A stretch of DNA of 64,000 bases from Rhodopseudomonas_A palustris_F (GTDB lineage: Bacteria > Pseudomonadota > Alphaproteobacteria > Rhizobiales > Xanthobacteraceae): assembly GCF_000013745.1 (NCBI RefSeq), contig NC_007925.1, positions 186,001-250,000 on the forward strand, in the 5' to 3' direction. Shown here piece after piece: positions 1-8,912 of this stretch. Positions within the stretch are counted from its first letter, which is position 1. Each line of letters opens with the position of its first letter. Made by a program: the position numbers and the translations under genes. The notes under the pieces are model-generated. The model was not told the DNA's origin. It did not search any database and saw nothing but the letters and a program-made list of their open reading frames with translations.

Positions 1-121
1 ACAGCAGCGTGGTCTGATCGGGATATTGTTTCTTGAAATAGCCGCTGCCGATTTCCAGGATCCGAAGTCCCGAGATGTCGAACTGCGGGACCGCGCGCTC
101 TGGATTGCCTGAAACCACCAT
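1..121 (-). CDS. 5' end of an unidentified gene, cut by the window edge
   Basis: Read on the minus strand from an ATG at 119-121, the frame is open to the window edge and gives about 40 residues. They include the string LRILEIGSGYFKKQYP. A hydrophobic strand followed by EIGSG resembles the first SAM-binding motif of class I methyltransferases, but nothing downstream is visible to confirm this. A GGGA lies about 5 nt before the ATG. The frame is also open further upstream, past position 190, so the true start could be earlier. Function is not assigned. Confidence 0.4.
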   Translation of the reverse strand, partial: MVVSGNPERAVPQFDISGLRILEIGSGYFKKQYPDQTTLL

Positions 122-445
122 CACATCCCAACACTGCGCCGGCGTCGAGCCGTCTCGACATGGGTCGACGAAGGGCGCCGGCAGAACGCGGCTTGGGTAG
201 CATGCAGGCGGTCCGCGTTCAATGAAGCGCCGGCTGCGGCGGCCGGAGCGGCGGCGGCCATCGTTTCGACCGGCCGACCGTGCAAGCTGCCGGCGCGACG
301 GCGCAATCTTGCGATAGCGCAATGCCCGGCGCGGTCGATGCGATCACACTGCGCACTTGATCGTGGTAGTCGTTTGCGACAGCTTCGGATGCAGCGCGCC
401 GCGATCGGGCGCAGACGTGTCATCCGGCGGGAGAACCAACTGCTC
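122..445. other. Gap upstream of rppH
   Basis: No convincing gene was found here. Short frames on both strands are arginine- and alanine-rich and look like GC-driven noise. The stretch probably holds the promoter of rppH and, on the other strand, that of the truncated gene at the window edge. No clear operator or terminator was recognised. Confidence 0.4.
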
Positions 446-982
446 ATGAGCACAACGATTGACGTCGGTTCGGCGGTGTTGAGCGAGACGGCGCTGTATC
501 GCCGCAACGTCGGCATTGCGCTGTTCGACCCGCAAGGCCGGGTGCTGATCGGCCATCGCTACCGGGACGACGGTCCGGAAATCGTGCTGCCTGGCCTGGA
601 TTGGCAGATGCCGCAGGGGGGGATCGACGCCGACGAGGAGCCGCGCGTCGCGGTCAAGCGCGAATTGTGGGAGGAGACCGGCGTCAGCCACGCCGATTTC
701 CTCGGCGAGACCGATTGGCTGAGCTACGACTTCCCGCCCTATCACGGCCCCAAGCATCGGCTCGGGCATTTCCGCGGCCAGCGGCAGAAATGGTTCGCGC
801 TGCGCTTCACCGGCAGCGACGCCGAGATCGATCCGCTCGCCACCCGCAACGGCCAGCCGCCGGAATTCGACGCCTGGCGCTGGGAGCGGCTCGATCGCGT
901 CGCCGATCTGGTGGTGCCGTTCCGCCGCGAGGTCTATCTGGCAGTGGCGCGGAGCTTTGCCCGGTTCACCGATCGGGTGTGA
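446..982 (+). CDS. rppH: RNA pyrophosphohydrolase RppH (Nudix family)
   Basis: The 178-residue protein carries a complete Nudix box (GX5EX7REUXEEXGU) at residues 58-80, with the core RELWEETGV. The preceding DWQMPQGG and the later FRGQRQKWF are typical of the RppH/IalA branch. That branch removes pyrophosphate from 5'-triphosphorylated mRNA to start decay, and hydrolyses dinucleoside polyphosphates. A longer reading frame extends upstream to 338, but the extra 36 residues look non-coding, and family members start close to a sequence like MSTTIDV. The gene converges on hemB with only 3 bp between the stop codons. An rppH near the F1-ATPase operon is common in Rhizobiales. Confidence 0.93.
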   Translation: MSTTIDVGSAVLSETALYRRNVGIALFDPQGRVLIGHRYRDDGPEIVLPGLDWQMPQGGIDADEEPRVAVKRELWEETGVSHADFLGETDWLSYDFPPYHGPKHRLGHFRGQRQKWFALRFTGSDAEIDPLATRNGQPPEFDAWRWERLDRVADLVVPFRREVYLAVARSFARFTDRV

Positions 983-985
983 CGC

Positions 986-1960
986 TCACCAGCCGTCGCG
1001 CGCGATGTCGCGGGCGAAATAGCTGATGATCAGATCGGCGCCGGCGCGTTTGATCGCGCCGAGCGTCTCGCGCACGGTCGCGGCTTCGTCGAGCGCGCCG
1101 GCCATTGCTGCGAATTTGATCATCGCGTATTCGCCGCCGACCTGATAGGCGACCAGCGGCAGCTCGGTGCGCGCGCGCAGCGCCGCCAGCACGTCGAGAT
1201 AGGCCAGCGCCGGCTTCACCATCAACAGATCGGCGCCCTCCGCCTCGTCGAGCGCGGATTCCCGCAGCGCTTCGCGGCCGTTCATCGGGTCCATCTGATA
1301 ACTTCGCCGATCGCCCTCGAGCTCCGAGCCGGCGGCCACCCGGAACGGCCCATACAGCGCCGAGGCGAATTTCGACGAATAGGCCAGGATCGGCGCCTCG
1401 CAATGCCCGGCTTCGTCGAGCGCCGTGCGCATCGCCTGGATCTGACCGTCCATCATCGCCGACGGCGCCACCATGTCGGCGCCGGCCTCGATCGCCACCA
1501 CCGCCTGGCGACCGAGATTGAGTAGCGTGGCGTCGTTATCGACGCTGTCGCCCCGCAGTGAGCCGCAATGGCCGTGCAGGGTGTATTCGCAGAAGCAGTT
1601 GTCGGTGATCACCACCAGCTCGGGCGCCGCAGCCTTGGCGATCCGCACCATCCGCGCCATCAGCCCGTCCGGATTCCAGCTATCGCTGCCGATCGCGTCC
1701 TTATGATGCGAAATGCCGAACAGCAACACCGCCTTGACGCCGTCCCGCGCGATCCGCTCGATCTCGGCGGCGAGTTTTCGCTCGGGAATGCGAAGCACGC
1801 CGGGCATCGTGGCGATCGGCACCGCGTCGTCGATCTGTTCCTCGACGAAGATCGGATAGATCAGGTCGTGGGCGCAGACCCGGGTTTCGCGCACCAATTG
1901 GCGCAGCGCTTCGCTGCGGCGCAGTCGCCGCGGACGGACAATCGGGAAGGCTGCAACCAT
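986..1960 (-). CDS. hemB: Delta-aminolevulinic acid dehydratase (porphobilinogen synthase), zinc type
   Basis: This 324-residue enzyme condenses two 5-aminolevulinate molecules to porphobilinogen, the first common step to haem, bacteriochlorophyll and cobalamin. The Schiff-base lysine lies in LMVKPALAY (Lys249) and the second active-site lysine in YSSKFASALYGPFR (Lys197). The metal loop reads DNCFCEYTLHGHCG, with Cys122, Cys124 and Cys132. That is the three-cysteine zinc-binding form, not the aspartate-rich magnesium form described for Bradyrhizobium. The ATG at 1960 has a GGAG at suitable distance; a GTG at 1969 is too close to that GGAG. A family-2 palindrome separates it from the AraC gene. 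Confidence 0.93.
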   Translation of the reverse strand: MVAAFPIVRPRRLRRSEALRQLVRETRVCAHDLIYPIFVEEQIDDAVPIATMPGVLRIPERKLAAEIERIARDGVKAVLLFGISHHKDAIGSDSWNPDGLMARMVRIAKAAAPELVVITDNCFCEYTLHGHCGSLRGDSVDNDATLLNLGRQAVVAIEAGADMVAPSAMMDGQIQAMRTALDEAGHCEAPILAYSSKFASALYGPFRVAAGSELEGDRRSYQMDPMNGREALRESALDEAEGADLLMVKPALAYLDVLAALRARTELPLVAYQVGGEYAMIKFAAMAGALDEAATVRETLGAIKRAGADLIISYFARDIARDGW

Positions 1961-2096
1961 GATCGACACTCCAGGCTCGCGCGGCAGCGCGTGAGCTGCC
2001 GGACAGCGAGTCTAGGAGCGGGCGCGTTCTGCCGCGCGCGCAGTTCGGTCAATCGCTACGCCGAATCGGACAGCGCAAACCGCAACGCGCAACACC

Positions 2097-2222
2097 GTCA
2101 TTCCGGGGCGCGAGAGCGCCAGCTCGAGCGAACCCGGAATCTCGCAACGTGCGCCGGCTCATAAGCCTGCCGCGAGATTCCGGGTTCACGCGCCGCTCAC
2201 GCGGCTCGTGCCCCGGAATGAC
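2097..2222. repeat. Palindromic extragenic repeat, family 2 (GTCATTCCGGGG type)
   Basis: The element starts with GTCATTCCGGGGCGCGAG and ends with its approximate inverse, CCCCGGAATGAC. Two inner arms (CCCGGAATCTCGC and GCGAGATTCCGGG) also pair. It lies between the hemB start and the end of the AraC gene. Other copies are at 13390-13550, 14285-14330 and 34925-35064. Confidence 0.85.
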
Positions 2223-2273
2223 GTGGGTGTGTCGAAACGCGGCTAACCGACCGGATACCGAACGACGAAGCCG

Positions 2274-3065
2274 TCAGCCGAAATAGCGGCTCGGCGTCGT
2301 GCCGGTGAGCCGGCGAAACATCGCCGCAAATGCCGCCGGCGTCTCATAGCCGAGATCGCCGGCGATCGTGATGACCGCCTCGTTGGCGGCGAGCCGCGGC
2401 AGCGCCGCCAGCAATTTCGCCTGCTGCCGCCACAGCTGAAAGCTGCAGCCGAATTGCTGCCGAAACAGCCGGCTGATAGTCCGGCTCGAGGCGCCGGCCA
2501 CCCCCGCCCATTGCGCCAGCGAGCGCGTGTCGCCGGGATCGGCGACGATCTCCTCGCACAGCCGCGCCAGCCGGGCGTCGCGCGGCATCGGCAGAAACAG
2601 CTCCTGATCGGGCGCCCAGCCGATCTCGTCGAACAACAGCGCCAGGATGCGCCCGTCGTGCTCGGAGGCGTCGCCGTCGAGCGGCATCCCGGCGATCCGC
2701 AGGATCAGTTCGCGCAGCAGGATCGAAACCTGCACCACGCGCGGCGCGGCGGGAGCATCCGCCGGGCAGCCGTCGGCGCGCAGATACAGTGTGCGCAGCG
2801 ACACCGCGCCGCGACAGCGCATGGCGTGGTCGAGTTCGGCCGGCATCCACAGCGCGCGCTGCGGCGGCACCAGCCACAGCCCGGCTTTGGTGCGGATCTC
2901 CATCACGCCGCTGACCGCATAGATCAGCTGCGCGCGGGCATGATGATGCGACGCGATCAGGCTGCCCGCGGCAAATTCCTTCGGCATCGCCACGATCGGG
3001 CGCGCCGCGGTCTGGTAATCGATCGGGTTGGTGCTCTTGGCGAGCGCGACAGCCGGGCGCTGCAT
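2274..3065 (-). CDS. AraC-family transcriptional regulator with N-terminal cupin domain
   Basis: The protein has about 263 residues. The N-terminal half resembles a cupin sensor (ASHHHARAQLIYAVSGVMEI, then PPQRALWMPAELDHAM). The C-terminal ~100 residues carry the paired helix-turn-helix of AraC/XylS regulators (SLAQWAGVAGASSRTISRLF and ITIAGDLGYETPAAFAAMFRR), ending in the usual TGTTPSRYFG. The frame extends to a TTG at 3110, but the first ATG is at 3065. The ligand is unknown. The gene may control itself or nearby genes; it is separated from hemB by a palindromic repeat, so co-transcription is doubtful. Confidence 0.85.
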   Translation of the reverse strand: MQRPAVALAKSTNPIDYQTAARPIVAMPKEFAAGSLIASHHHARAQLIYAVSGVMEIRTKAGLWLVPPQRALWMPAELDHAMRCRGAVSLRTLYLRADGCPADAPAAPRVVQVSILLRELILRIAGMPLDGDASEHDGRILALLFDEIGWAPDQELFLPMPRDARLARLCEEIVADPGDTRSLAQWAGVAGASSRTISRLFRQQFGCSFQLWRQQAKLLAALPRLAANEAVITIAGDLGYETPAAFAAMFRRLTGTTPSRYFG

Positions 3066-3173
3066 CGTGCCACTCACGAAAGCGCCGTCGGGGACGAGGG
3101 GCGGCCTCAAGTGCGCGTTTCGGCCGCATCACCGGCGGCCATCGGTCGTGACGGCGCCGGGGCGCCAGTCGCG

Positions 3174-3581
3174 TTAGTGCATCGCGGTCGCGTTGAGCTG
3201 ATGCTGGATGCTCTTGTAGTGGTCGAGCCGCTCGATGGCGCGGTCGAGTTCGGAGCCCTGCTTGCCGGCCAGCGAGGATTCCATCGAGGAGATGGTCTGG
3301 GCGAATTGCGCGGTGTCGAGCTCGGCGACCGAGGTGGCGACGTCGGCGAGCACGGTGAGGCCCTTGTCGGAGACTTCGGCGAGCCCACCGAGCACCACGA
3401 TCTTCTGCTGATTGCCGCCCGCGGTAATCGTGAGCAGGCCGGGGCGGATCACCGCCACCACCGGCGCATGGCCGGCGAGCACGCCGAAATCACCCTCGAC
3501 GCCGGGAATATCGACCTGGTCGACCTGGCCGGAGAAGGCCAGCTTTTCGGGCGAGACGAGGTCGAATTGGAAGGTGGCCAT
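3174..3581 (-). CDS. atpC: F1-ATPase epsilon subunit
   Basis: The 135-residue protein begins MATFQFDLVSPEKLAFSG and contains VEGDFGVLAGHAPVVAVIRPG, the conserved beta-sandwich core of the epsilon subunit. Epsilon is part of the rotating central stalk and can restrain ATP hydrolysis. It is the last gene of atpHAGDC. The frame runs upstream to 3623 only because it reads through the GAATAGC tandem repeat, so the ATG at 3581 is preferred. The C-terminal helical part is present, making this a full-length subunit. Confidence 0.95.
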   Translation of the reverse strand: MATFQFDLVSPEKLAFSGQVDQVDIPGVEGDFGVLAGHAPVVAVIRPGLLTITAGGNQQKIVVLGGLAEVSDKGLTVLADVATSVAELDTAQFAQTISSMESSLAGKQGSELDRAIERLDHYKSIQHQLNATAMH

Positions 3582-3591
3582 TTGGGTACCT

Positions 3592-3672
3592 GCGAATAGC
3601 GAATAGCGAATAGCGAATAGCAAGGGAGCAGCGGCGGCGAAACTATTCGCTATTCGCTACTCCCTATTCGCT
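3592..3672. repeat. GAATAGC heptamer tandem repeat with inverted copies (atpD-atpC gap)
   Basis: Four perfect copies of GAATAGC lie in tandem at 3592-3621. The reverse complement returns at 3643-3659, and one more shortened copy is at 3664-3672. The two arms can form a perfect 17-bp stem (3604-3620 with 3643-3659) around a 22-nt loop. The element fills most of the gap between atpD and atpC, so it is transcribed within the operon. Confidence 0.9.
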
Positions 3673-3675
3673 CTC

Positions 3676-5106
<1,431 letters not shown>

Positions 5107-5168
5107 GAAAACTATCTCCCTGAAGTCCGAAACTTAAACGACGGTCAGCATGACCGAAATGTGTGGGG

Positions 5169-6047
5169 TCAGATCGCCTCGGCGCCGGAAATGATCTCGA
5201 TCAATTCCTTGGTGATCATGGCCTGGCGGGTGCGGTTGTAGATCAGTGTCTGCTTGCGGATCATGTCGCCGGCGTTGCGCGTGGCGTTGTCCATCGCGCT
5301 CATCTGCGCGCCGTAGAACGAGGCATTATTCTCGAGCAGCGCGCGGAAAATCTGCACCGCGAGATTGCGCGGCAACAGGCCGGCGAGGATCTCGTCCTCT
5401 TCGGGCTCGTATTCGTAGGACGTCGCCGGACCGGCGTTGGCGGCGGGCGCCTCCACCACCAGCGGAATGATCTGCTGCGCGGTCGGGATCTGCGAGATCA
5501 CCGACTTGAAGCGCGAATAGAACAGCGTGCAGACGTCGAATTCGCCGTTGTTGAAGCGCGCCACCACCTTGTGGGCGATGTCTTCGGCGTTGACGAAGCC
5601 GAGCTGGCGCACCGAGCGCAGCTCGATGTTCTCGACGATCTGGCGGTCGAAAGTGCGGCGCAGCTGCTCGTAGCCTTTGCGGCCGACGCAGAACAGCTTC
5701 ACTTCCTTGCCCTGGTTCATCAGGCTGAGCGCGCGCTCGCGCGCCAACCGGACGATCGAGGAGTTGAACGCGCCGGACAGGCCGCGTTCGCCGGTGCACA
5801 CCAGCAGCAGGTGGACCTGGTCCTTGCCGGTGCCGGCGAGCAGCACCGGGGCGCCGGGCGAGCCGGCCGCGGCGCTTGCGATGTTGGAAATCACCGCATC
5901 CATCCGCTCGGCATAGGGCCTGGCGGCTTCGGCGGCCAATTGCGCGCGGCGCAGCTTGGAAGCCGCCACCATCTGCATGGCCTTGGTGATCTTCTGCGTC
6001 GCCTTGGTCGAGGCGATGCGGACGCGCATGTCTTTCAGTGACGCCAT
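5169..6047 (-). CDS. atpG: F1-ATPase gamma subunit
   Basis: The 292-residue central-stalk subunit has the conserved N-terminal helix (MASLKDMRVRIASTKATQKI, then TKAMQMVAASKLRRAQ) and the C-terminal helix (SAMDNATRNAGDMI, then LIYNRTRQAMITKELIEIISG). These two helices form the coiled-coil rotor shaft. The ATG at 6047 gives the family N-terminus; a further 14 residues upstream are not conserved-looking. It is separated from atpA by 142 bp that hold a palindromic repeat. Confidence 0.97.
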   Translation of the reverse strand: MASLKDMRVRIASTKATQKITKAMQMVAASKLRRAQLAAEAARPYAERMDAVISNIASAAAGSPGAPVLLAGTGKDQVHLLLVCTGERGLSGAFNSSIVRLARERALSLMNQGKEVKLFCVGRKGYEQLRRTFDRQIVENIELRSVRQLGFVNAEDIAHKVVARFNNGEFDVCTLFYSRFKSVISQIPTAQQIIPLVVEAPAANAGPATSYEYEPEEDEILAGLLPRNLAVQIFRALLENNASFYGAQMSAMDNATRNAGDMIRKQTLIYNRTRQAMITKELIEIISGAEAI

Positions 6048-6100
6048 TCTCAGTTCACCCCGACGATCCGACCCTTGGCCCGACCGCAAATCCCTCGTTG

Positions 6101-6185
6101 GTCATGCCCGACCTTGCGCCGGGCATCCGTCTCGCATTGCTTACAAGCGCAAAATGCGGATGGCCGGGCGGACCCGGCCATCGCG
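6101..6185. repeat. Double hairpin repeat in the atpA-atpG gap
   Basis: Two adjacent hairpins occur here. One has arms ATGCCCG and CGGGCAT around a short loop. The other has arms TGGCCGGG and CCCGGCCA. The words overlap with those of the family-3 repeats elsewhere in the window, so this may be a diverged copy. It is transcribed with the atp operon. Confidence 0.7.
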
Positions 6186-6189
6186 GCAT

Positions 6190-7722
6190 TTAGGCGAATG
6201 TCTTGGCGTAGCCCTCGACCACCGACTTCAGCTGGGCGGCGGTCTCGTTGGAGAGGTCGCGGCTATCGCGGATGGTGTTGAGGATCTCGACGTTCTTGCC
6301 GCGCAGCAGCGACAGCAAGCCGTCTTCGAAGGCGCGAACCTTGGAGACCGGCAGCGGATCGAGATAGCCGTTGACGCCGGCATAGATCACCACGACCTGC
6401 TCTTCCATCTTCAACGGCGAGAACTGCGGCTGCTTCAGGAGTTCGGTCAGCCGCGAACCGCGGTTCAACAAACGCTGAGTCGAGGCGTCGAGATCGGAGC
6501 CGAACTGCGCGAACGCCGCCATTTCGCGGTACTGCGCGAGCTCGCCCTTGATCTTGCCGGCGACCTTCTTCATCGCCTTGGTCTGCGCCGAGGAGCCGAC
6601 CCGCGACACCGACAGACCGACGTTCACGGCCGGACGGATGCCCTGGAAGAACAGGTCGGTTTCCAGGAAGATCTGGCCGTCGGTGATCGAGATCACGTTG
6701 GTCGGGATGTAGGCCGAGACGTCGTTGGCCTGGGTTTCGATGATCGGCAGCGCCGTCAGCGAGCCCGAACCGTGATCCTCGTTGAGCTTGGCGGCGCGCT
6801 CGAGCAGGCGGGAATGCAGATAGAACACGTCGCCCGGATAGGCTTCGCGGCCCGGCGGGCGGCGCAGCAAGAGCGACATCTGGCGGTAAGCGACGGCCTG
6901 CTTGGACAAATCGTCATAGATGATGACGGCGTGCATGCCGTTGTCGCGGAAGTACTCGCCCATGGTGCAGCCGGTGAACGGCGCGATGTACTGCATCGGC
7001 GCCGGGTCGGAGGCGGTGGCGGCGACGACGATGGAATATTCCAGCGCGCCCTGCTCTTCGAGCACCTTGACGAACTGCGCCACGGTGGAGCGCTTCTGGC
7101 CGATCGCGACATAGACGCAATACAGCTTCTGGCCTTCCGGAGCGCCTTCGACGTTGAGCGGCTTCTGGTTCAGGATGGTGTCGAGCGCGATCGCGGTCTT
7201 GCCGGTCTGACGGTCGCCGATGATCAATTCGCGCTGGCCGCGGCCGACCGGGATCAGCGCATCGATCGCCTTCAGGCCAGTGGCCATCGGCTCGTTGACC
7301 GACTTGCGCGGAATGATGCCGGGCGCCTTGACGTCGACCCGCTTGCGCTCGGTCGACTGGATCGGACCCTTGCCGTCGATCGGGTTGCCGAGCGCGTCGA
7401 CGACGCGGCCGAGCAGGCCCTTGCCGACCGGGGTGTCGACGATGGCGCGGGTGCGCTTGACGGTCTGGCCTTCCTTGATCTCGCGGTCGGCGCCGAAGAT
7501 CACGATGCCGACGTTGTCGGTTTCGAGGTTCAGCGCCATGCCGCGGGTGCCGTTCTCGAACTCGACCATTTCGCCAGCCTGGACGTTGTCGAGGCCGTAG
7601 ACGCGGGCGATGCCGTCGCCGACGGACAGCACCTGTCCGACTTCGGTGACTTCAGCTTCCTGGCCGAAATTCTTGATCTGGTCCTTGAGGATCGCGGAAA
7701 TTTCCGCGGCGCGGATGTCCAT
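6190..7722 (-). CDS. atpA: F1-ATPase alpha subunit
   Basis: The 510-residue non-catalytic nucleotide-binding subunit carries the P-loop GDRQTGKT at residues 169-176 and the arginine-finger region PAVNVGLSVSRVGSSAQ. The N-terminus (MDIRAAEISAILKDQIKNFG) is the helix that docks the delta subunit. Its ATG overlaps the TGA of atpH by one base, indicating translational coupling. Length and sequence are typical of the family. Confidence 0.98.
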   Translation of the reverse strand: MDIRAAEISAILKDQIKNFGQEAEVTEVGQVLSVGDGIARVYGLDNVQAGEMVEFENGTRGMALNLETDNVGIVIFGADREIKEGQTVKRTRAIVDTPVGKGLLGRVVDALGNPIDGKGPIQSTERKRVDVKAPGIIPRKSVNEPMATGLKAIDALIPVGRGQRELIIGDRQTGKTAIALDTILNQKPLNVEGAPEGQKLYCVYVAIGQKRSTVAQFVKVLEEQGALEYSIVVAATASDPAPMQYIAPFTGCTMGEYFRDNGMHAVIIYDDLSKQAVAYRQMSLLLRRPPGREAYPGDVFYLHSRLLERAAKLNEDHGSGSLTALPIIETQANDVSAYIPTNVISITDGQIFLETDLFFQGIRPAVNVGLSVSRVGSSAQTKAMKKVAGKIKGELAQYREMAAFAQFGSDLDASTQRLLNRGSRLTELLKQPQFSPLKMEEQVVVIYAGVNGYLDPLPVSKVRAFEDGLLSLLRGKNVEILNTIRDSRDLSNETAAQLKSVVEGYAKTFA

Positions 7723-8282
7723 CAGCCTGCCTCTTTCATCGCGTGCTTGATCGAGTTGAGTTTGGTGCGGAGCGAACTGTCCACCATGCGGCTGCCGAGC
7801 TTGACCACAAGCCCGCCGATAATCGCCGGATCGACATTCACGTTGAGCGCGACATCCTTGCCCGTCACTGATTTCAGCGCGGTCTTGAGGGCGTCGAGAT
7901 TCTTCTCACTGAGCGGCTCGGCGACGGTGACGTCGGCCGTGGCCTCGCCCTTGAACTTGGCCACCAGCGCGCCGTAGGCCCGAATCACGTCGGTGACGGT
8001 GAACAGCCTTCGGTTGGCGGTGAGCACTTTAAGGAACTTGGCGGTGGTGCCGGCGAAGCCGGCCTTGTCGAGCACCGCAGCCAGCGCCTTCGACTGGGTC
8101 TCGGCCGAGAACACCGGGCTGCGCACCAGCCGGGTCAGCTCGGGGCTGTCCGCCAGCATGGCCTTGAACCGATCGAGATCGGCCTTCACCGCATCGACGG
8201 CTTTTTCGTCGCGCGCGAGCTCGAACAGAGCCGTTGCATAACGACCTGAGACTCCTGAAACGGATGGATTTTCGGCTGCCAC
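7722..8282 (-). CDS. atpH: F1-ATPase delta subunit
   Basis: The 186-residue subunit, first gene of the operon, links F1 to the peripheral stalk. It shows the OSCP/delta pattern: SGVSGRYATALFELARDE at the N-terminus, and VDPAIIGGLVVKLGSRMVD and SIKHAM near the C-terminus. The start is taken as the GTG at 8282, which gives the family N-terminus VAAENPSVSGVSG. An ATG at 8333 would add 17 residues that look unrelated. F0 genes are absent here, as is usual for split F1/F0 operons of alphaproteobacteria. Confidence 0.93.
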   Translation of the reverse strand: MAAENPSVSGVSGRYATALFELARDEKAVDAVKADLDRFKAMLADSPELTRLVRSPVFSAETQSKALAAVLDKAGFAGTTAKFLKVLTANRRLFTVTDVIRAYGALVAKFKGEATADVTVAEPLSEKNLDALKTALKSVTGKDVALNVNVDPAIIGGLVVKLGSRMVDSSLRTKLNSIKHAMKEAG

Positions 8283-8347
8283 GGGACGCTCTTTTTTGCT
8301 GTCAAATTCGCAAGGGAAAAACCGTCGCCACATGCGGCGCCGAGCGA

Positions 8348-8386
8348 TTCAAGCCCTTGAAATTCAAGCGGGACTTCGATTTCAAG
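8348..8386. promoter_or_regulatory. TTCAAG/CTTGAA cluster in the atpH leader
   Basis: TTCAAG occurs at 8348, 8363 and 8381. CTTGAA at 8356 pairs with the 8363 copy to make the 13-bp palindrome CTTGAAATTCAAG. The cluster lies 66-104 nt upstream of the atpH GTG. It could be a protein-binding site or an RNA hairpin in the operon leader; no known regulator is assigned. Confidence 0.35.
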
Positions 8387-8761
8387 CCGATACGAGTGAA
8401 CCGGCTGCGTAAAAATCGCGGCTTTGCTAACATAGCGCGCGCGCAGGTGCAACACGACGCCCGTCGCTGCGACGTCCTGCCCGCACCTGTCTGGCGCCGT
8501 TCATTCTGGGCGCAGCCGCATCCGCGCGGTGCCGCGCGGCGAAGCCGCAGGCGGCCGAGGCCCCCTCGTTCCATCGATTTTTGCATGGCAGATCTGCAAT
8601 GACCCTGGCTTGACGGCCTTCGGGCACCGAATCCGCTGAATTGGCCGATTACTTGCCTGGCATTCGGGGCGGCGGACCGAAAACTTCGAACTACAGTATT
8701 CGATGGCTTCTCTAAGTAATTGCGAAGTAAATTATCTGTGAACAAATAGACTTGGTGTTAT

Positions 8762-8775
8762 TTGATCGAGATCAA
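8762..8775. promoter_or_regulatory. Perfect FNR/FixK-type binding site
   Basis: The sequence TTGATCGAGATCAA matches the FNR/FixK consensus TTGAT-N4-ATCAA in all ten conserved positions. It ends 137 nt upstream of the RlpA-like ATG. If the regulator binds about 41 nt upstream of transcription initiation, the leader would be roughly 100 nt. In Rhodopseudomonas the candidate regulators are FixK, FnrL or AadR-type proteins. It could in principle also act on the divergent atp operon, about 480 bp away. Confidence 0.75.
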
Positions 8776-8873
8776 CCGGAGGTTCACCCGAATCGAAGGG
8801 GGGATTGACCGCCAATCTTCAGCCTCATTACAACGCCACCCGTTCGCCAACGAAACTGGGACGGGGGTTCCAC

Positions 8874-8891
8874 TTGCCACAAATGTGGCAA
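8874..8891. promoter_or_regulatory. 18-bp perfect palindrome upstream of the RlpA-like gene
   Basis: TTGCCACA-AA-TGTGGCAA is a perfect inverted repeat with 8-bp arms. It lies 10 nt upstream of the GAGG ribosome-binding site at 8902-8905 and 21 nt upstream of the ATG. It may be an operator, or a leader hairpin affecting translation. It does not match the FNR or PpsR consensus, nor a complete sigma-54 promoter. Confidence 0.5.
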
Positions 8892-8912
8892 TACTCACTT
8901 TGAGGAAATAAT

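Larger units (their letters stand above)
8283..8912. other. Long divergent regulatory gap between atpH and the RlpA-like gene
   Basis: No gene was recognised in these 630 bp; the frames across it are low-complexity or arginine-rich. It must hold the leader and promoter of the atp operon (minus) and of the RlpA-like gene (plus). Recognisable sites inside are a TTCAAG/CTTGAA cluster at 8348-8386, a perfect FNR/FixK box at 8762-8775 and a perfect 18-bp palindrome at 8874-8891. Confidence 0.7.

Noticed and set aside
5956..7977. 673-codon open frame on the plus strand across atpA
   Set aside because: It is antisense to atpA, is rich in Arg, Asp, Gly and Val, and has no domain. It is a GC-driven shadow.
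8302..8745. 147-codon minus-strand frame upstream of atpH
   Set aside because: It has no motif, has Arg-rich noise composition, and lies where the atp promoter and leader are expected.
8874..8912. Sigma-54 promoter (TGTGGCAA region) before the RlpA-like gene
   Set aside because: The GG at the -24 position is present, but the expected GC ten bases later is TT.
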